Positions 19,357 through 27,557 of a stretch of 64,000 nt of DNA are shown piece by piece. Within the stretch, counting starts at the first letter, position 1. Each line of letters begins with the position of its first letter. Origin of the DNA: Aestuariibaculum marinum. Lineage in GTDB: Bacteria > Bacteroidota > Bacteroidia > Flavobacteriales > Flavobacteriaceae. The stretch is taken from positions 1 through 64,000 of the forward strand of contig NZ_JACVXD010000013.1 in the NCBI RefSeq assembly GCF_014596975.1, given 5' to 3'. Under the pieces are notes generated by a model. That model saw nothing but the letters and a program-made list of their open reading frames with translations, ran no database searches and was not told where the DNA came from. The translations under genes and the position numbers were made by a program.

Positions 19357-20013
19357 TTATTTTTTTTGGTTAATTAATTGGTCTATAAATTCTAAAGACA
19401 TCTTTGTAAAGTCTTTAAACACATAATCTGCTTCATGTAAAACATGGGCATCGCCAATGCCAACACTTATCATACTTGCAGCATTGGCTGCCTGAATTCC
19501 AGCGACGGCATCTTCGAAAACAATGCATTTTTTAGGCTCCACCTTCATTTTTTGAGCCGCTTTTAAAAACACCTCCGGGTCAGGCTTGGCATGTGTTACC
19601 TGATTGCCGTCTACAATAGCATCGAAAAAATGAGTGAGATGGACTTTATCAAGAATACCTACGGCATTTTTACTGGCCGAGCCCAAGGCTATTTTTTGAT
19701 TTTTTGCGGATATATAATTTAAAACCTTTGAAACATCTGGTAAGACTTCATTTTCATCCATAGTTTCAATAAAGCTCAAATAGTGATTATTTTTTTCAGC
19801 CATTAAGGTTATAAACTCATCATCGGATAATGTTTTTTGCCCCCAATGAAGAATCTTTTTTAAAGACTCTACTCTACTCACCCCTTTAAGTTGTTCGTTT
19901 TGCTCCAACGAAAACTCTATTCCAATGTTGTTAGCTAATTGCTTCCAAGCCTGGTAATGATACTTTGCAGTATCTACAATGACCCCATCGAGGTCAAAAA
20001 TAAACCCGTTCAT
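19357..20013 (-). CDS. pgmB: Beta-phosphoglucomutase
   Basis: A 218-residue HAD-superfamily enzyme (subclass I cap) that converts beta-glucose 1-phosphate to glucose 6-phosphate in the cytoplasm. Motif I is FIFDLDGVIVDTAKYHYQAWK (nucleophile Asp7, acid/base Asp9). Cap residues include LKGVSRVESL, typical of beta-PGM. Motif II is ALGSASKNA, and motif III/IV is KPDPEVFLKAA with VFEDAVAGIQAA. All catalytic residues are present. It lies 12 bp after the permease gene and 43 bp before the GH65 phosphorylase gene, so the phosphorylase product passes directly to it. Confidence 0.93.
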   Translation of the reverse strand: MNGFIFDLDGVIVDTAKYHYQAWKQLANNIGIEFSLEQNEQLKGVSRVESLKKILHWGQKTLSDDEFITLMAEKNNHYLSFIETMDENEVLPDVSKVLNYISAKNQKIALGSASKNAVGILDKVHLTHFFDAIVDGNQVTHAKPDPEVFLKAAQKMKVEPKKCIVFEDAVAGIQAANAASMISVGIGDAHVLHEADYVFKDFTKMSLEFIDQLINQKK

Positions 20014-20025
20014 TACGATGATTTT

Positions 20026-21381
20026 TTAAGATTGAATAACGTCGTCGACGTCTTTAACTTTAAATACTAGCGCAGCAGCAATTAAAAAACTAATCCCACT
20101 AATTACTAAAGCCATAATAGCTTGATCTCCATAGACATACTTAACCATTGGCCCACCAATTAATGCATTGATAATTTGCGGAATAACGATGAAAAAATTG
20201 AAGATTCCCATGTATACGCCCATCTTTTTTGGCGAAATAGATCCCGCCAAAATCGCGTAAGGCATAGCAAGAATGCTGGCCCAGGCAATACCAACGCCTA
20301 TCATAGAAAGAATAAGCCAGTTTTGATCGGGCATGATATAAACTGAAAGCAAACCGATACCTCCAATAATTAGAGATAAAGCGTGTGTGCGTTTTCTTCC
20401 TATTTTTTTTGCAATAAATGGCAAGGCAAAAGCATATAAGGCTGAAATTAGATTATAAACGCCGAAAAGGATACCTACCCAGTCGCCAGCATCTTGATAA
20501 TTCACACTGCTACTATCGTTTACTGGTAAACCATAGATATGCTGTGCAATAGCCGGAACAGCAAATACCCACATGCCAAATAACCCAAACCATGAGAAAA
20601 ACTGAACCCAGCTTAACTGACGCATGGTGGTTGGCATGTTTTTGAAATCTTCGAAAATGGTTTTTAAGCCTGCTTTTTCTGAAGTGTCTTCATCTTCTGA
20701 ATTTGTAGATTGATCATCTTGAAACTGTGCTAATTCTTCTGGTGAATATTCCTTTGTTGTGAACACAGTAACCAGAATAGAAAGCACTAAAATAATCGCT
20801 CCAATAATAAAGGATAAAATTAAGTTTAACGGAACTTCTCCTGCAACTGTTGCATTGGATACACCAAACCAATTGGTTAAGGTATACGGCAACCAGGAAC
20901 CGATAACAGCACCAAACCCAATTAAAGCCGTTTGTACACTGAATCCTAAGGTACGTTGGTCTGTTCTTAAATTATCACCTACTAAAGCACGAAACGGCTC
21001 CATGGCAATATTAAAAGACGCATCCATAACCATTAAGAATCCAGCGCCCACCCAAATAGCGGGTAAAAAGGCGGTAAAAATATCGGCTTGTGGCATTAAT
21101 ACCAAACCTAAAGATGCCAAGATAGCTCCAATCAAGAAGAAAGGTTTCCTTCTTCCGAATCTACCCCAGGTATTGTCGCTATAATACCCAACAATAGGTT
21201 GAACTATTAAGCCCATTAAAGGCGCTATAATCCAAAACCATGATAGCTGATGTACATCGGCTCCAAAAATTTGAAGTATTCTACTTGCATTGGCATTTTG
21301 CAGGGCGAAACCCATTTGAATTCCCATAAATCCGAAACTCATGTTCCAGATTTGAAGAAAACCTAACTTACGCTTTTCCAT
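20026..21381 (-). CDS. MFS maltose/maltodextrin permease (SLC45-like)
   Basis: A 451-residue inner-membrane transporter with about 12 helices. The start WNMSFGFMGIQMGFALQNAN and the loop GYYSDNTWGRFGRRKPF (after helix 2) are typical of the sucrose/maltose-proton symporters related to SLC45 and GPH carriers, found in Bacteroidota maltose loci. A charged acidic loop (about residues 215-240) divides the two halves. It probably imports maltose from the periplasm for the phosphorylase. It is the first gene of the six-gene leftward operon and is preceded by a leader with two inverted repeats and a -7 element. Confidence 0.87.
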   Translation of the reverse strand: MEKRKLGFLQIWNMSFGFMGIQMGFALQNANASRILQIFGADVHQLSWFWIIAPLMGLIVQPIVGYYSDNTWGRFGRRKPFFLIGAILASLGLVLMPQADIFTAFLPAIWVGAGFLMVMDASFNIAMEPFRALVGDNLRTDQRTLGFSVQTALIGFGAVIGSWLPYTLTNWFGVSNATVAGEVPLNLILSFIIGAIILVLSILVTVFTTKEYSPEELAQFQDDQSTNSEDEDTSEKAGLKTIFEDFKNMPTTMRQLSWVQFFSWFGLFGMWVFAVPAIAQHIYGLPVNDSSSVNYQDAGDWVGILFGVYNLISALYAFALPFIAKKIGRKRTHALSLIIGGIGLLSVYIMPDQNWLILSMIGVGIAWASILAMPYAILAGSISPKKMGVYMGIFNFFIVIPQIINALIGGPMVKYVYGDQAIMALVISGISFLIAAALVFKVKDVDDVIQS

Positions 21382-21384
21382 CGA

Positions 21385-21427
21385 AATAGTATTTAATTGA
21401 TACTATTGATAAGCATAAAACTTATCA
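21385..21427 (-). promoter_or_regulatory. Tandem hairpins in the leader of the permease operon
   Basis: Two perfect inverted repeats abut, sharing one base: AATAGTAT/ATACTATT (21385-21392/21400-21407, 7-nt loop) and TGATAAG/CTTATCA (21407-21413/21421-21427, 7-nt loop). They lie between the putative promoter and the permease start codon, the nearer one ending 3 bp before the ATG. They could fold in the mRNA or bind a dimeric regulator. Confidence 0.5.
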
Positions 21428-21471
21428 AAACTTACATGTGAGAAGTGAATATATAAGTCTTGATTCTGCGT

Positions 21472-21479
21472 CAAAGATA
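21472..21479 (-). promoter_or_regulatory. Putative -7 element of the permease operon
   Basis: On the minus strand this reads TATCTTTG, a full match to TAnnTTTG, about 90 bp before the permease start codon. No good -33 TTG is seen, which fits an activated promoter. Confidence 0.4.
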
Positions 21480-21511
21480 TAGAAAAGAATTTTAAAAATC
21501 CTAAAAAAAAT

Positions 21512-22585
21512 TTATTTAGTCGATTCTCTTTCAATAATTTCGGTCTCTATCACATAGGTTTCAAATGCCTCTTCTCTAGTGTTTTCGTTAATATTTGCAT
21601 CGCTCTCGTCGTCGTCCATTTCTAAACGATCAATTAATAAATCGGCCGCTTTCTCTCCTATTTTTTGTCCGTGCTGACTTACAATAGTTAAACTTGGCGA
21701 GGCGTGTTTCGACAAAACCCCATCGGTAAATCCGATGACTTGTAAATCATCCGGAATAGCATATCCTAATTTTTTTGCCACCTTCATTGCGGTAACAGCA
21801 TACAATTCATTCACCGCAAACACACCATCGATTTTCGGATTCCTTTTAAATAAATGTTCTATTTCACTTTCCAAAATATCAAGGTTTTCTTCTAACGACA
21901 CCATATCATCTAATTTCAGAATTAAATTTGGTTCTGCATACACCTGACTTTCTTCTAAAGCACGTAAATACCCTTGTGTACGCAGTCTACCAACACTTAC
22001 GTAATCCATCGTAGTGATTAAACCAATATGTTTACATCCATTGTCCACTAGTTTTTTAACTGCCTTGACTGACCCTTTAAAATCATCAACAATCACTTTA
22101 TCGCATTCCACCTCATTAACGACACGGTCGAACATAACAATGGGGATACCCTGGCTTATGGTTTCATTAAAATGATGATAATCCTGTTTAAGTAAGGTCT
22201 CTTTTGAAATGGATAATATGAAACCATCAATACTTCCGTTAGCCAGCATTTCCATATTTAAAACCTCTTTACTAAATGATTCGTTAGAGAGTCCAACAAT
22301 AACATTGTAGCCACGTTCATTAGCTACTATTTCGATACCTCGAATAACCGTAGAGAAAAAGTGATGTACAATTTCAGGAATTAAAACCCCTATAGTTTTT
22401 GTCTTTTTGTTTTTTAGACTTAGTGCAATATTATTAGGTTTATAATTCAGAAATTTAGCAAATGCCTGAATACGTCTTCTGGTATTCTCTCCAATTTCCT
22501 TACTATCGGCCAAGGCTCTGGAAACTGTAGACACCGAAACATCGAGTTCTCTGGCAATTTGCTTTAATGTAACTTTTTTCTTCAT
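21512..22585 (-). CDS. LacI-family regulator of the alpha-glucan locus
   Basis: A 357-residue LacI/GalR regulator. The N-terminal helix-turn-helix is VTLKQIARELDVSVSTVSRAL (split by residues 5-25), followed by the hinge NYKPNNIALSLKNKKTKTIGV. The C-terminal periplasmic-binding-like domain (about 60-345) senses a sugar, probably maltose, and carries the usual IDGFILS and GFTDG elements. The gene lies between the two arms of the locus, 130 bp upstream of the permease operon and divergent from susC. The two palindromic operators at 22701 and 22742 are the likely binding sites. Such regulators act as activators or repressors in flavobacteria. Confidence 0.9.
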   Translation of the reverse strand: MKKKVTLKQIARELDVSVSTVSRALADSKEIGENTRRRIQAFAKFLNYKPNNIALSLKNKKTKTIGVLIPEIVHHFFSTVIRGIEIVANERGYNVIVGLSNESFSKEVLNMEMLANGSIDGFILSISKETLLKQDYHHFNETISQGIPIVMFDRVVNEVECDKVIVDDFKGSVKAVKKLVDNGCKHIGLITTMDYVSVGRLRTQGYLRALEESQVYAEPNLILKLDDMVSLEENLDILESEIEHLFKRNPKIDGVFAVNELYAVTAMKVAKKLGYAIPDDLQVIGFTDGVLSKHASPSLTIVSQHGQKIGEKAADLLIDRLEMDDDESDANINENTREEAFETYVIETEIIERESTK

Positions 22586-22616
22586 TTTTTATTTTAAATA
22601 TGGCTAAATTTATGAA

Positions 22617-22650
22617 GCATTACTAATAAATACGACTAACCTAGTAATGC
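22617..22650. promoter_or_regulatory. 9-bp inverted repeat upstream of the LacI gene
   Basis: GCATTACTA (22617-22625) and TAGTAATGC (22642-22650) form a perfect inverted repeat with a 16-bp spacer, 32-65 bp before the LacI start codon. It differs from the LacI-type operators nearby. It may be an operator of another regulator or an mRNA hairpin. Confidence 0.45.
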
Positions 22651-22700
22651 TAATTTAGTTTGTTTCTTCTAAATAACCTAAGCATCAGAAAAATATCAAT

Positions 22701-22717
22701 ACGGAAACGTTTGCGTT
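22701..22717. promoter_or_regulatory. LacI-type operator, copy 1
   Basis: ACGGAAACGTTTGCGTT has the palindromic core with central CG (GAAACGTTTG) typical of LacI-family operators. An identical 17-bp copy starts 41 bp further on. Confidence 0.75.
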
Positions 22718-22741
22718 AAAAATTTCGTAAAAGTTATTAAC

Positions 22742-22758
22742 ACGGAAACGTTTGCGTT
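22742..22758. promoter_or_regulatory. LacI-type operator, copy 2
   Basis: Exact repeat of the 17-bp site at 22701, at an interval of 41 bp (about four helical turns). This would place two dimers on the same face of the DNA. The susC start codon is 106 bp downstream. A weak -7-like TACATTAG lies at 22793-22800. Confidence 0.75.
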
Positions 22759-22864
22759 GCGAATTTGACAATTTCCTAATGGACCGAATTATTACATTAG
22801 CAATAATTCATGGTGAGAAGTGAAGATATAATAAACTAAACAAAGACATTAACAAAAGAACTGT

Positions 22865-25800
22865 ATGAAGACAATTATTAATGGCATACTGTTTTTTCTC
22901 TTATTTGTGCCCGTAACCATTTTGGCGCAAACAAGTATAAAAGGAACAGTAACAGAACAATCTACATCTTTGCCACTTCCTGGAGTAAATATTCTCGTTA
23001 AGGGTACTACTAATGGTACCGCTTCAGATTTTGACGGGGAATACCAACTTCAAGTGAATCAAGGAGATGTAATCACCTTTACATTCATTGGGTATCAATC
23101 TCAGGAAATCACATATACCGGACAATCGGTAATCGATGTGGTTTTAGTTGAGGACGCTGCCAGCTTAGACGAAGTTGTTGTTATCGGATACGGTAGCGTT
23201 AAGAAAGAAGACTTGACCGGATCTGTCGATGTTGTTTCCTCAAAGGAGTTTAATAAAGGAGCAATAGTATCTGCCGATCAGCTGCTAAATGGTAAAGCCC
23301 CAGGGGTTAGAATTACCACTGCTGGTGGTCAGCCCGATGCAGAACCTAATATTCGTATTAGAAGTGGTGCCTCGTTAAGTGCCAACAGTAGCCCGTTGAT
23401 TGTTATTGACGGAATTGCTATCGACAATACCAACCCTGCCGGTGTAAAAAACCCCTTAACATTAGTCAACCCTAATGATATTGAAAGTTTTAGTGTCCTT
23501 AAGGATGCTTCTGCAACGGCTATCTACGGATCACGAGCTTCAAATGGGGTAATCATTATTACCACTAAAAAAGGAACTTCAGGAGAACCACAATTCAATT
23601 TTTCGACTAGTATGTCGTCAAATTCTGTAAGTAAGAAAATTGATGTTTTAGATGGCTCTGAATTTGTACAATTCATTAACGAATATGAAGCCAAAGGTAT
23701 TTTTGAAGCAGGAACTTCAGATCGCTTAGGCGTTCCGATAAACTCAGTTGATACCAGAGAGCAGGTTATTCAAACCTTTACCGATTCAAACGGTATGCAA
23801 CGTGGCATCTACAATACAGACTGGCAAGATGCAATTTATAGAACGGCGATATCAACAAATTACGATTTTAGTGCACGTGCTAATTTATTTGAAAAAATTC
23901 CTTTCCGTGCATCGGTAGGTTACAATAATACTGAAGGTGTTGTGAAAACAAGTGACTACGAACGTATCACGGCTTCGTTAAAATTAACGCCTAAGTTTTT
24001 TCAAGATCATTTAAAAGTAGATTTAAACCTTAAAGGTATTTCAGCAGATAAGAATGCTATAGATGAAGGTGGCGCTCTATTTGGTGCGGTAGTTATGGAC
24101 CCTACAAAACCAATCTATGACACAAACTCTCCTTTTGGAGGCTACTTTACAACCACATCGTCTACCTCTAATCCAACAGGTATGTTAATCGGGCAATCCA
24201 ATCCGTTAGCACTTTTAATGCAACGTACACGTCCTGAGGAAACTCAAAAAATATTAGGAAATGTAGAATTCGATTATAAAATGCATTTTCTTCCTGAATT
24301 ACGTGCTGTTTTAAACCTTGGTGTTGAAGCCTCTCGCTCAACTATTGAAGAAAACTATTCTGAAAATGCAATTTCAACATACAGATTAAGTAATGCTTCT
24401 AACAGTTACATCTTCAATCCTGGAGTAAACTTTAAAGAAAATCAGCATATCACGAACACCACGCTTGAAGGCTATTTAGTATACAACAAGAGTTATGATG
24501 ATTCTTTTATAAACAGCTTTGAAGTTCAGGGAGGTTATGGTTACCAAAACTTTAAAAATGATGGTAATAAAGAACAATACCTATACAATACAGAAACAGG
24601 GTTAAGAGAACTTCAGGTAAACGAAAGCAATCCGAATTTCAGATATTATAATGTATTAAACTTACAATCGTTCTTCGGAAGAAGTAACATTAATATTCTA
24701 GATAAATTCTTAGTAACGCTATCTGTAAGAGCTGATGCTTCTTCTCTTTTTGTTACCGATGATGTATGGGGTAACGACGTATGGGGTATTTTCCCTGCAG
24801 CAGCCTTAGCCTGGAAATTAAAAGAAGAGAGTTTCCTTAGAGATGCCGATTTTGTTCAGGAACTTAAACTAAGACTTGGATACGGTAAAACTGGACAGCA
24901 GGATATTACAGGGCTAGCCGGAGGTTACTTCCCCTCTACCCCTTTATTTACCGTAGGTAACAGTACTACACAATATTTACCGGGCGTATCTTTATACTCT
25001 GCAAGAGCATATAACGAGAACTTAACCTGGGAAAAAACAACCACTTACAATGCTGGTTTAGATTTTAGTTTCTTTAATTCAGGCGCCCTTTCAGGATCGT
25101 TTGATGTATTTAAAAGAAAAACCAAAGACCTTTTAGTATTAGCTCCTGTTGCGCCAGGACAGGGATTCACCAACTTATTTCCACAAAATATAGGCGAAAC
25201 AGAAAATGAAGGTTTTGAACTTAATTTAGGCATCACGCCAGTAGAAAATGACGATTTTAGTTTAGACCTTAATGGAAATATTGCGTACAGTAAAACTGAA
25301 GTTACAAACTTAAATGGTGTGAGTAGTATTTCGGCCGACGAATCTACAATTCCTACCGGAACTGGCGTAAAATTAGCCAGACATGCTGTGGGAGAGGAAG
25401 TATATTCTGCTTGGGTTTTCAAACAAGTTTATGATGAAAACCACCGTCCTATTCTTGGTGCCTTTGTCGATTTAAATGGCGATGGACAAATCACGAACGA
25501 CGACAGATACTACAAAGCTTTACGACCAAACTGGACATTCGGTTTAGGGTTTTCAACACAGTATAAAAACTGGGATTTAAGTGCTAGCTTTAGAGGACAG
25601 TTAGATGGCCAAATGTACAACACTCGTAATTTAGCCATTGGATACATTGAAGCGGCTATTCCGTCAAACACAGAAAGTTTAAATAATGTTGTAGACTTTT
25701 ACAACGGCGTTTCTGACACTAATTTCGTGAATCGAAATGGTAATGTTCCTTTCTCTGATTATTATTTAGAAAATGCATCTTTTTTAAGATGTGAAAATAT

Positions 25801-25984
25801 CACCTTAGGATTAACGGTTGGCGAAGCTATTAAAGATGTATCTTTTAAAGTGTATGCCTCAGTAAACAATCCGTTTGTTATTACTGATTATTCTGGTCAG
25901 GATCCGGAAAACTTCAACGCTATAGATAATAATTTCTACCCTAGGCCACGTGTCTATACTTTAGGTCTAAACATTGATTTTTAA
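22865..25984 (+). CDS. susC: SusC-like TonB-dependent outer-membrane transporter
   Basis: A 1039-residue SusC/RagA protein. A signal peptide (residues 1-22, ending ILAQ) is followed by a carboxypeptidase-regulatory-like domain (about 25-100, IKGTVTEQ to DVVLVE), the TonB-box-like DEVVVIGYGSVKKEDLTGSV (about 101-120), a plug domain (about 120-235, with LIVIDGIAID and ATAIYGSRASNGVIIITTKKG) and a 22-strand barrel ending in an aromatic residue (LNIDF). It imports maltodextrins across the outer membrane with energy from TonB. susD follows at once. It is the first gene of the rightward arm and lies downstream of two LacI operators. Confidence 0.95.
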   Translation: MKTIINGILFFLLFVPVTILAQTSIKGTVTEQSTSLPLPGVNILVKGTTNGTASDFDGEYQLQVNQGDVITFTFIGYQSQEITYTGQSVIDVVLVEDAASLDEVVVIGYGSVKKEDLTGSVDVVSSKEFNKGAIVSADQLLNGKAPGVRITTAGGQPDAEPNIRIRSGASLSANSSPLIVIDGIAIDNTNPAGVKNPLTLVNPNDIESFSVLKDASATAIYGSRASNGVIIITTKKGTSGEPQFNFSTSMSSNSVSKKIDVLDGSEFVQFINEYEAKGIFEAGTSDRLGVPINSVDTREQVIQTFTDSNGMQRGIYNTDWQDAIYRTAISTNYDFSARANLFEKIPFRASVGYNNTEGVVKTSDYERITASLKLTPKFFQDHLKVDLNLKGISADKNAIDEGGALFGAVVMDPTKPIYDTNSPFGGYFTTTSSTSNPTGMLIGQSNPLALLMQRTRPEETQKILGNVEFDYKMHFLPELRAVLNLGVEASRSTIEENYSENAISTYRLSNASNSYIFNPGVNFKENQHITNTTLEGYLVYNKSYDDSFINSFEVQGGYGYQNFKNDGNKEQYLYNTETGLRELQVNESNPNFRYYNVLNLQSFFGRSNINILDKFLVTLSVRADASSLFVTDDVWGNDVWGIFPAAALAWKLKEESFLRDADFVQELKLRLGYGKTGQQDITGLAGGYFPSTPLFTVGNSTTQYLPGVSLYSARAYNENLTWEKTTTYNAGLDFSFFNSGALSGSFDVFKRKTKDLLVLAPVAPGQGFTNLFPQNIGETENEGFELNLGITPVENDDFSLDLNGNIAYSKTEVTNLNGVSSISADESTIPTGTGVKLARHAVGEEVYSAWVFKQVYDENHRPILGAFVDLNGDGQITNDDRYYKALRPNWTFGLGFSTQYKNWDLSASFRGQLDGQMYNTRNLAIGYIEAAIPSNTESLNNVVDFYNGVSDTNFVNRNGNVPFSDYYLENASFLRCENITLGLTVGEAIKDVSFKVYASVNNPFVITDYSGQDPENFNAIDNNFYPRPRVYTLGLNIDF

Positions 25985-25994
25985 AAATTTAGTT

Positions 25995-27539
25995 ATGAAA
26001 AATAAGATATATATCATTTTATTAAGTTTTACACTGGCGCTTTCAAGTGGAAGTTGTACAAGCGACCTGGACACTGAACCATTAGTAGAACTTACCTTAG
26101 ATGAACTGCTTACCAAAGACCCGGATGCTGTTAAAGGTATTTTAGCCCGACTTTATGCATCGTTTGCTTTATCGAGTATTGAAGCTGCCGATAAATCGGA
26201 TATTCAAGGTGACGATCCTGGAGAATCTCCGTTTTTAAGAAACCTTGTAAACCTACAGGATTTCTCAGCAGACGGGATGAAAAACCGTTGGGGTGATGAC
26301 GGATTAGACCAACTTACAACGACCTCTAATTGGGATGAAAACAATAAATTCTTCAGATACTTATTCAACAGAATTTATTTTACCATTCCGCAATGCAACA
26401 ACCTGTTAACCGTTTTACAAAACGTTAGTGTTGATAATCAAGAACAAATTACTTCTGAAGTTCGATTTTTAAGATCGTTAGCTTATTACTATCTAATCGA
26501 TGTATTTGGTAAAGGTGTGTTATCTACTGAAGAAAACTTTGGTGGTACGGAACTCCTTCCTGAAGTATCGAGAGCAGATTTATTTGCTTATGTAGAAAGT
26601 GAACTTTTAGCTATTGAAAGTACCTTACCTACTACCAACGATTACGGTAGAGCAACAAATTCAGCAGCTCAAATGTTATTGGCTAAATTGTATTTAAATG
26701 CCGAAGTATACACGGGTACTGCCAGATACGATGATGCTTTAACCTATATTTCGAAAGTCATTGACGAAGGGGGGTATCAATTAGATCCTAATTTCATCAG
26801 ATTGTTTTCAGCTGATAACGACACTTCAAATGAAATTATATTTCCATTAATTGCCGATGCCGACAACAGTAGAAGTTACGGTAACACTACGTATATAGTA
26901 AACGGAAATTTAAGTACAGATACTATGGATCCCGGAGATTTTGGCTCTACTGCCGGATGGACAGGTCATAGAGCGACCAAAGCCTGGTATGGTTTATATG
27001 GAGATTTAGCAACATCTACCGATGACAGAGCTGAATTATTCTGGACAGAAGGGCATAACTACGAAATGGACGACTACCGCGAATGGGAAGATGGTTATCC
27101 TTCAATAAAATTTAGAAATATCAATACTGATGGTTCTGGAACTATTACCGAATTTTCAAGTACCGATTTTCCTTTATTCAGATTGGCTGATGCTTATCTT
27201 ATATATGCAGAATGTGTGCTTAGAAATGCTGGTGGTAACCCAACAACTGCGCTTCAGTACGTAAATGATGTTAGAGAAAGATCGAATGCTTCAACCATTA
27301 CGTCTTCAGAATTAACATTAGATTTTATTCTGGATGAGCGTGCCAGAGAATTAAACCTTGAAGGACACAGACGTTCAGATTTAATTCGCTTTGGCAAGTT
27401 TACAGGAAATGCATACATATGGCCTTGGAAAGGCGGAGTAAAAAACGGAACTTCAATTCCTTCAACATATAATGTGTATCCTATTCCTGCATCTGCAATC
27501 CAAGCAAATCCCAACTTAACTCAAAATCCAGGTTACTAA
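25995..27539 (+). CDS. susD: SusD-like starch-binding lipoprotein
   Basis: A 514-residue SusD/RagB protein, the surface lid of the SusC channel. The signal ends in LSSGSC, so it is a lipoprotein. The N-terminal part has ALSSIEAAD and LFNRIYFTIPQCNNLLTVL; the TPR-like scaffold has VRFLRSLAYYYLIDVFG; the C-terminus has LDERARELNLEGHRRSDLIRF and YPIPASAIQANPNLTQNPGY, the classical SusD ending. A longer frame starts at 25974 inside susC, but the ATG at 25995 gives a proper signal peptide and leaves 10 bp after the susC stop. It binds and hands over alpha-glucans. Confidence 0.95.
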   Translation: MKNKIYIILLSFTLALSSGSCTSDLDTEPLVELTLDELLTKDPDAVKGILARLYASFALSSIEAADKSDIQGDDPGESPFLRNLVNLQDFSADGMKNRWGDDGLDQLTTTSNWDENNKFFRYLFNRIYFTIPQCNNLLTVLQNVSVDNQEQITSEVRFLRSLAYYYLIDVFGKGVLSTEENFGGTELLPEVSRADLFAYVESELLAIESTLPTTNDYGRATNSAAQMLLAKLYLNAEVYTGTARYDDALTYISKVIDEGGYQLDPNFIRLFSADNDTSNEIIFPLIADADNSRSYGNTTYIVNGNLSTDTMDPGDFGSTAGWTGHRATKAWYGLYGDLATSTDDRAELFWTEGHNYEMDDYREWEDGYPSIKFRNINTDGSGTITEFSSTDFPLFRLADAYLIYAECVLRNAGGNPTTALQYVNDVRERSNASTITSSELTLDFILDERARELNLEGHRRSDLIRFGKFTGNAYIWPWKGGVKNGTSIPSTYNVYPIPASAIQANPNLTQNPGY

Positions 27540-27557
27540 AAAACTAAACTAATTATT

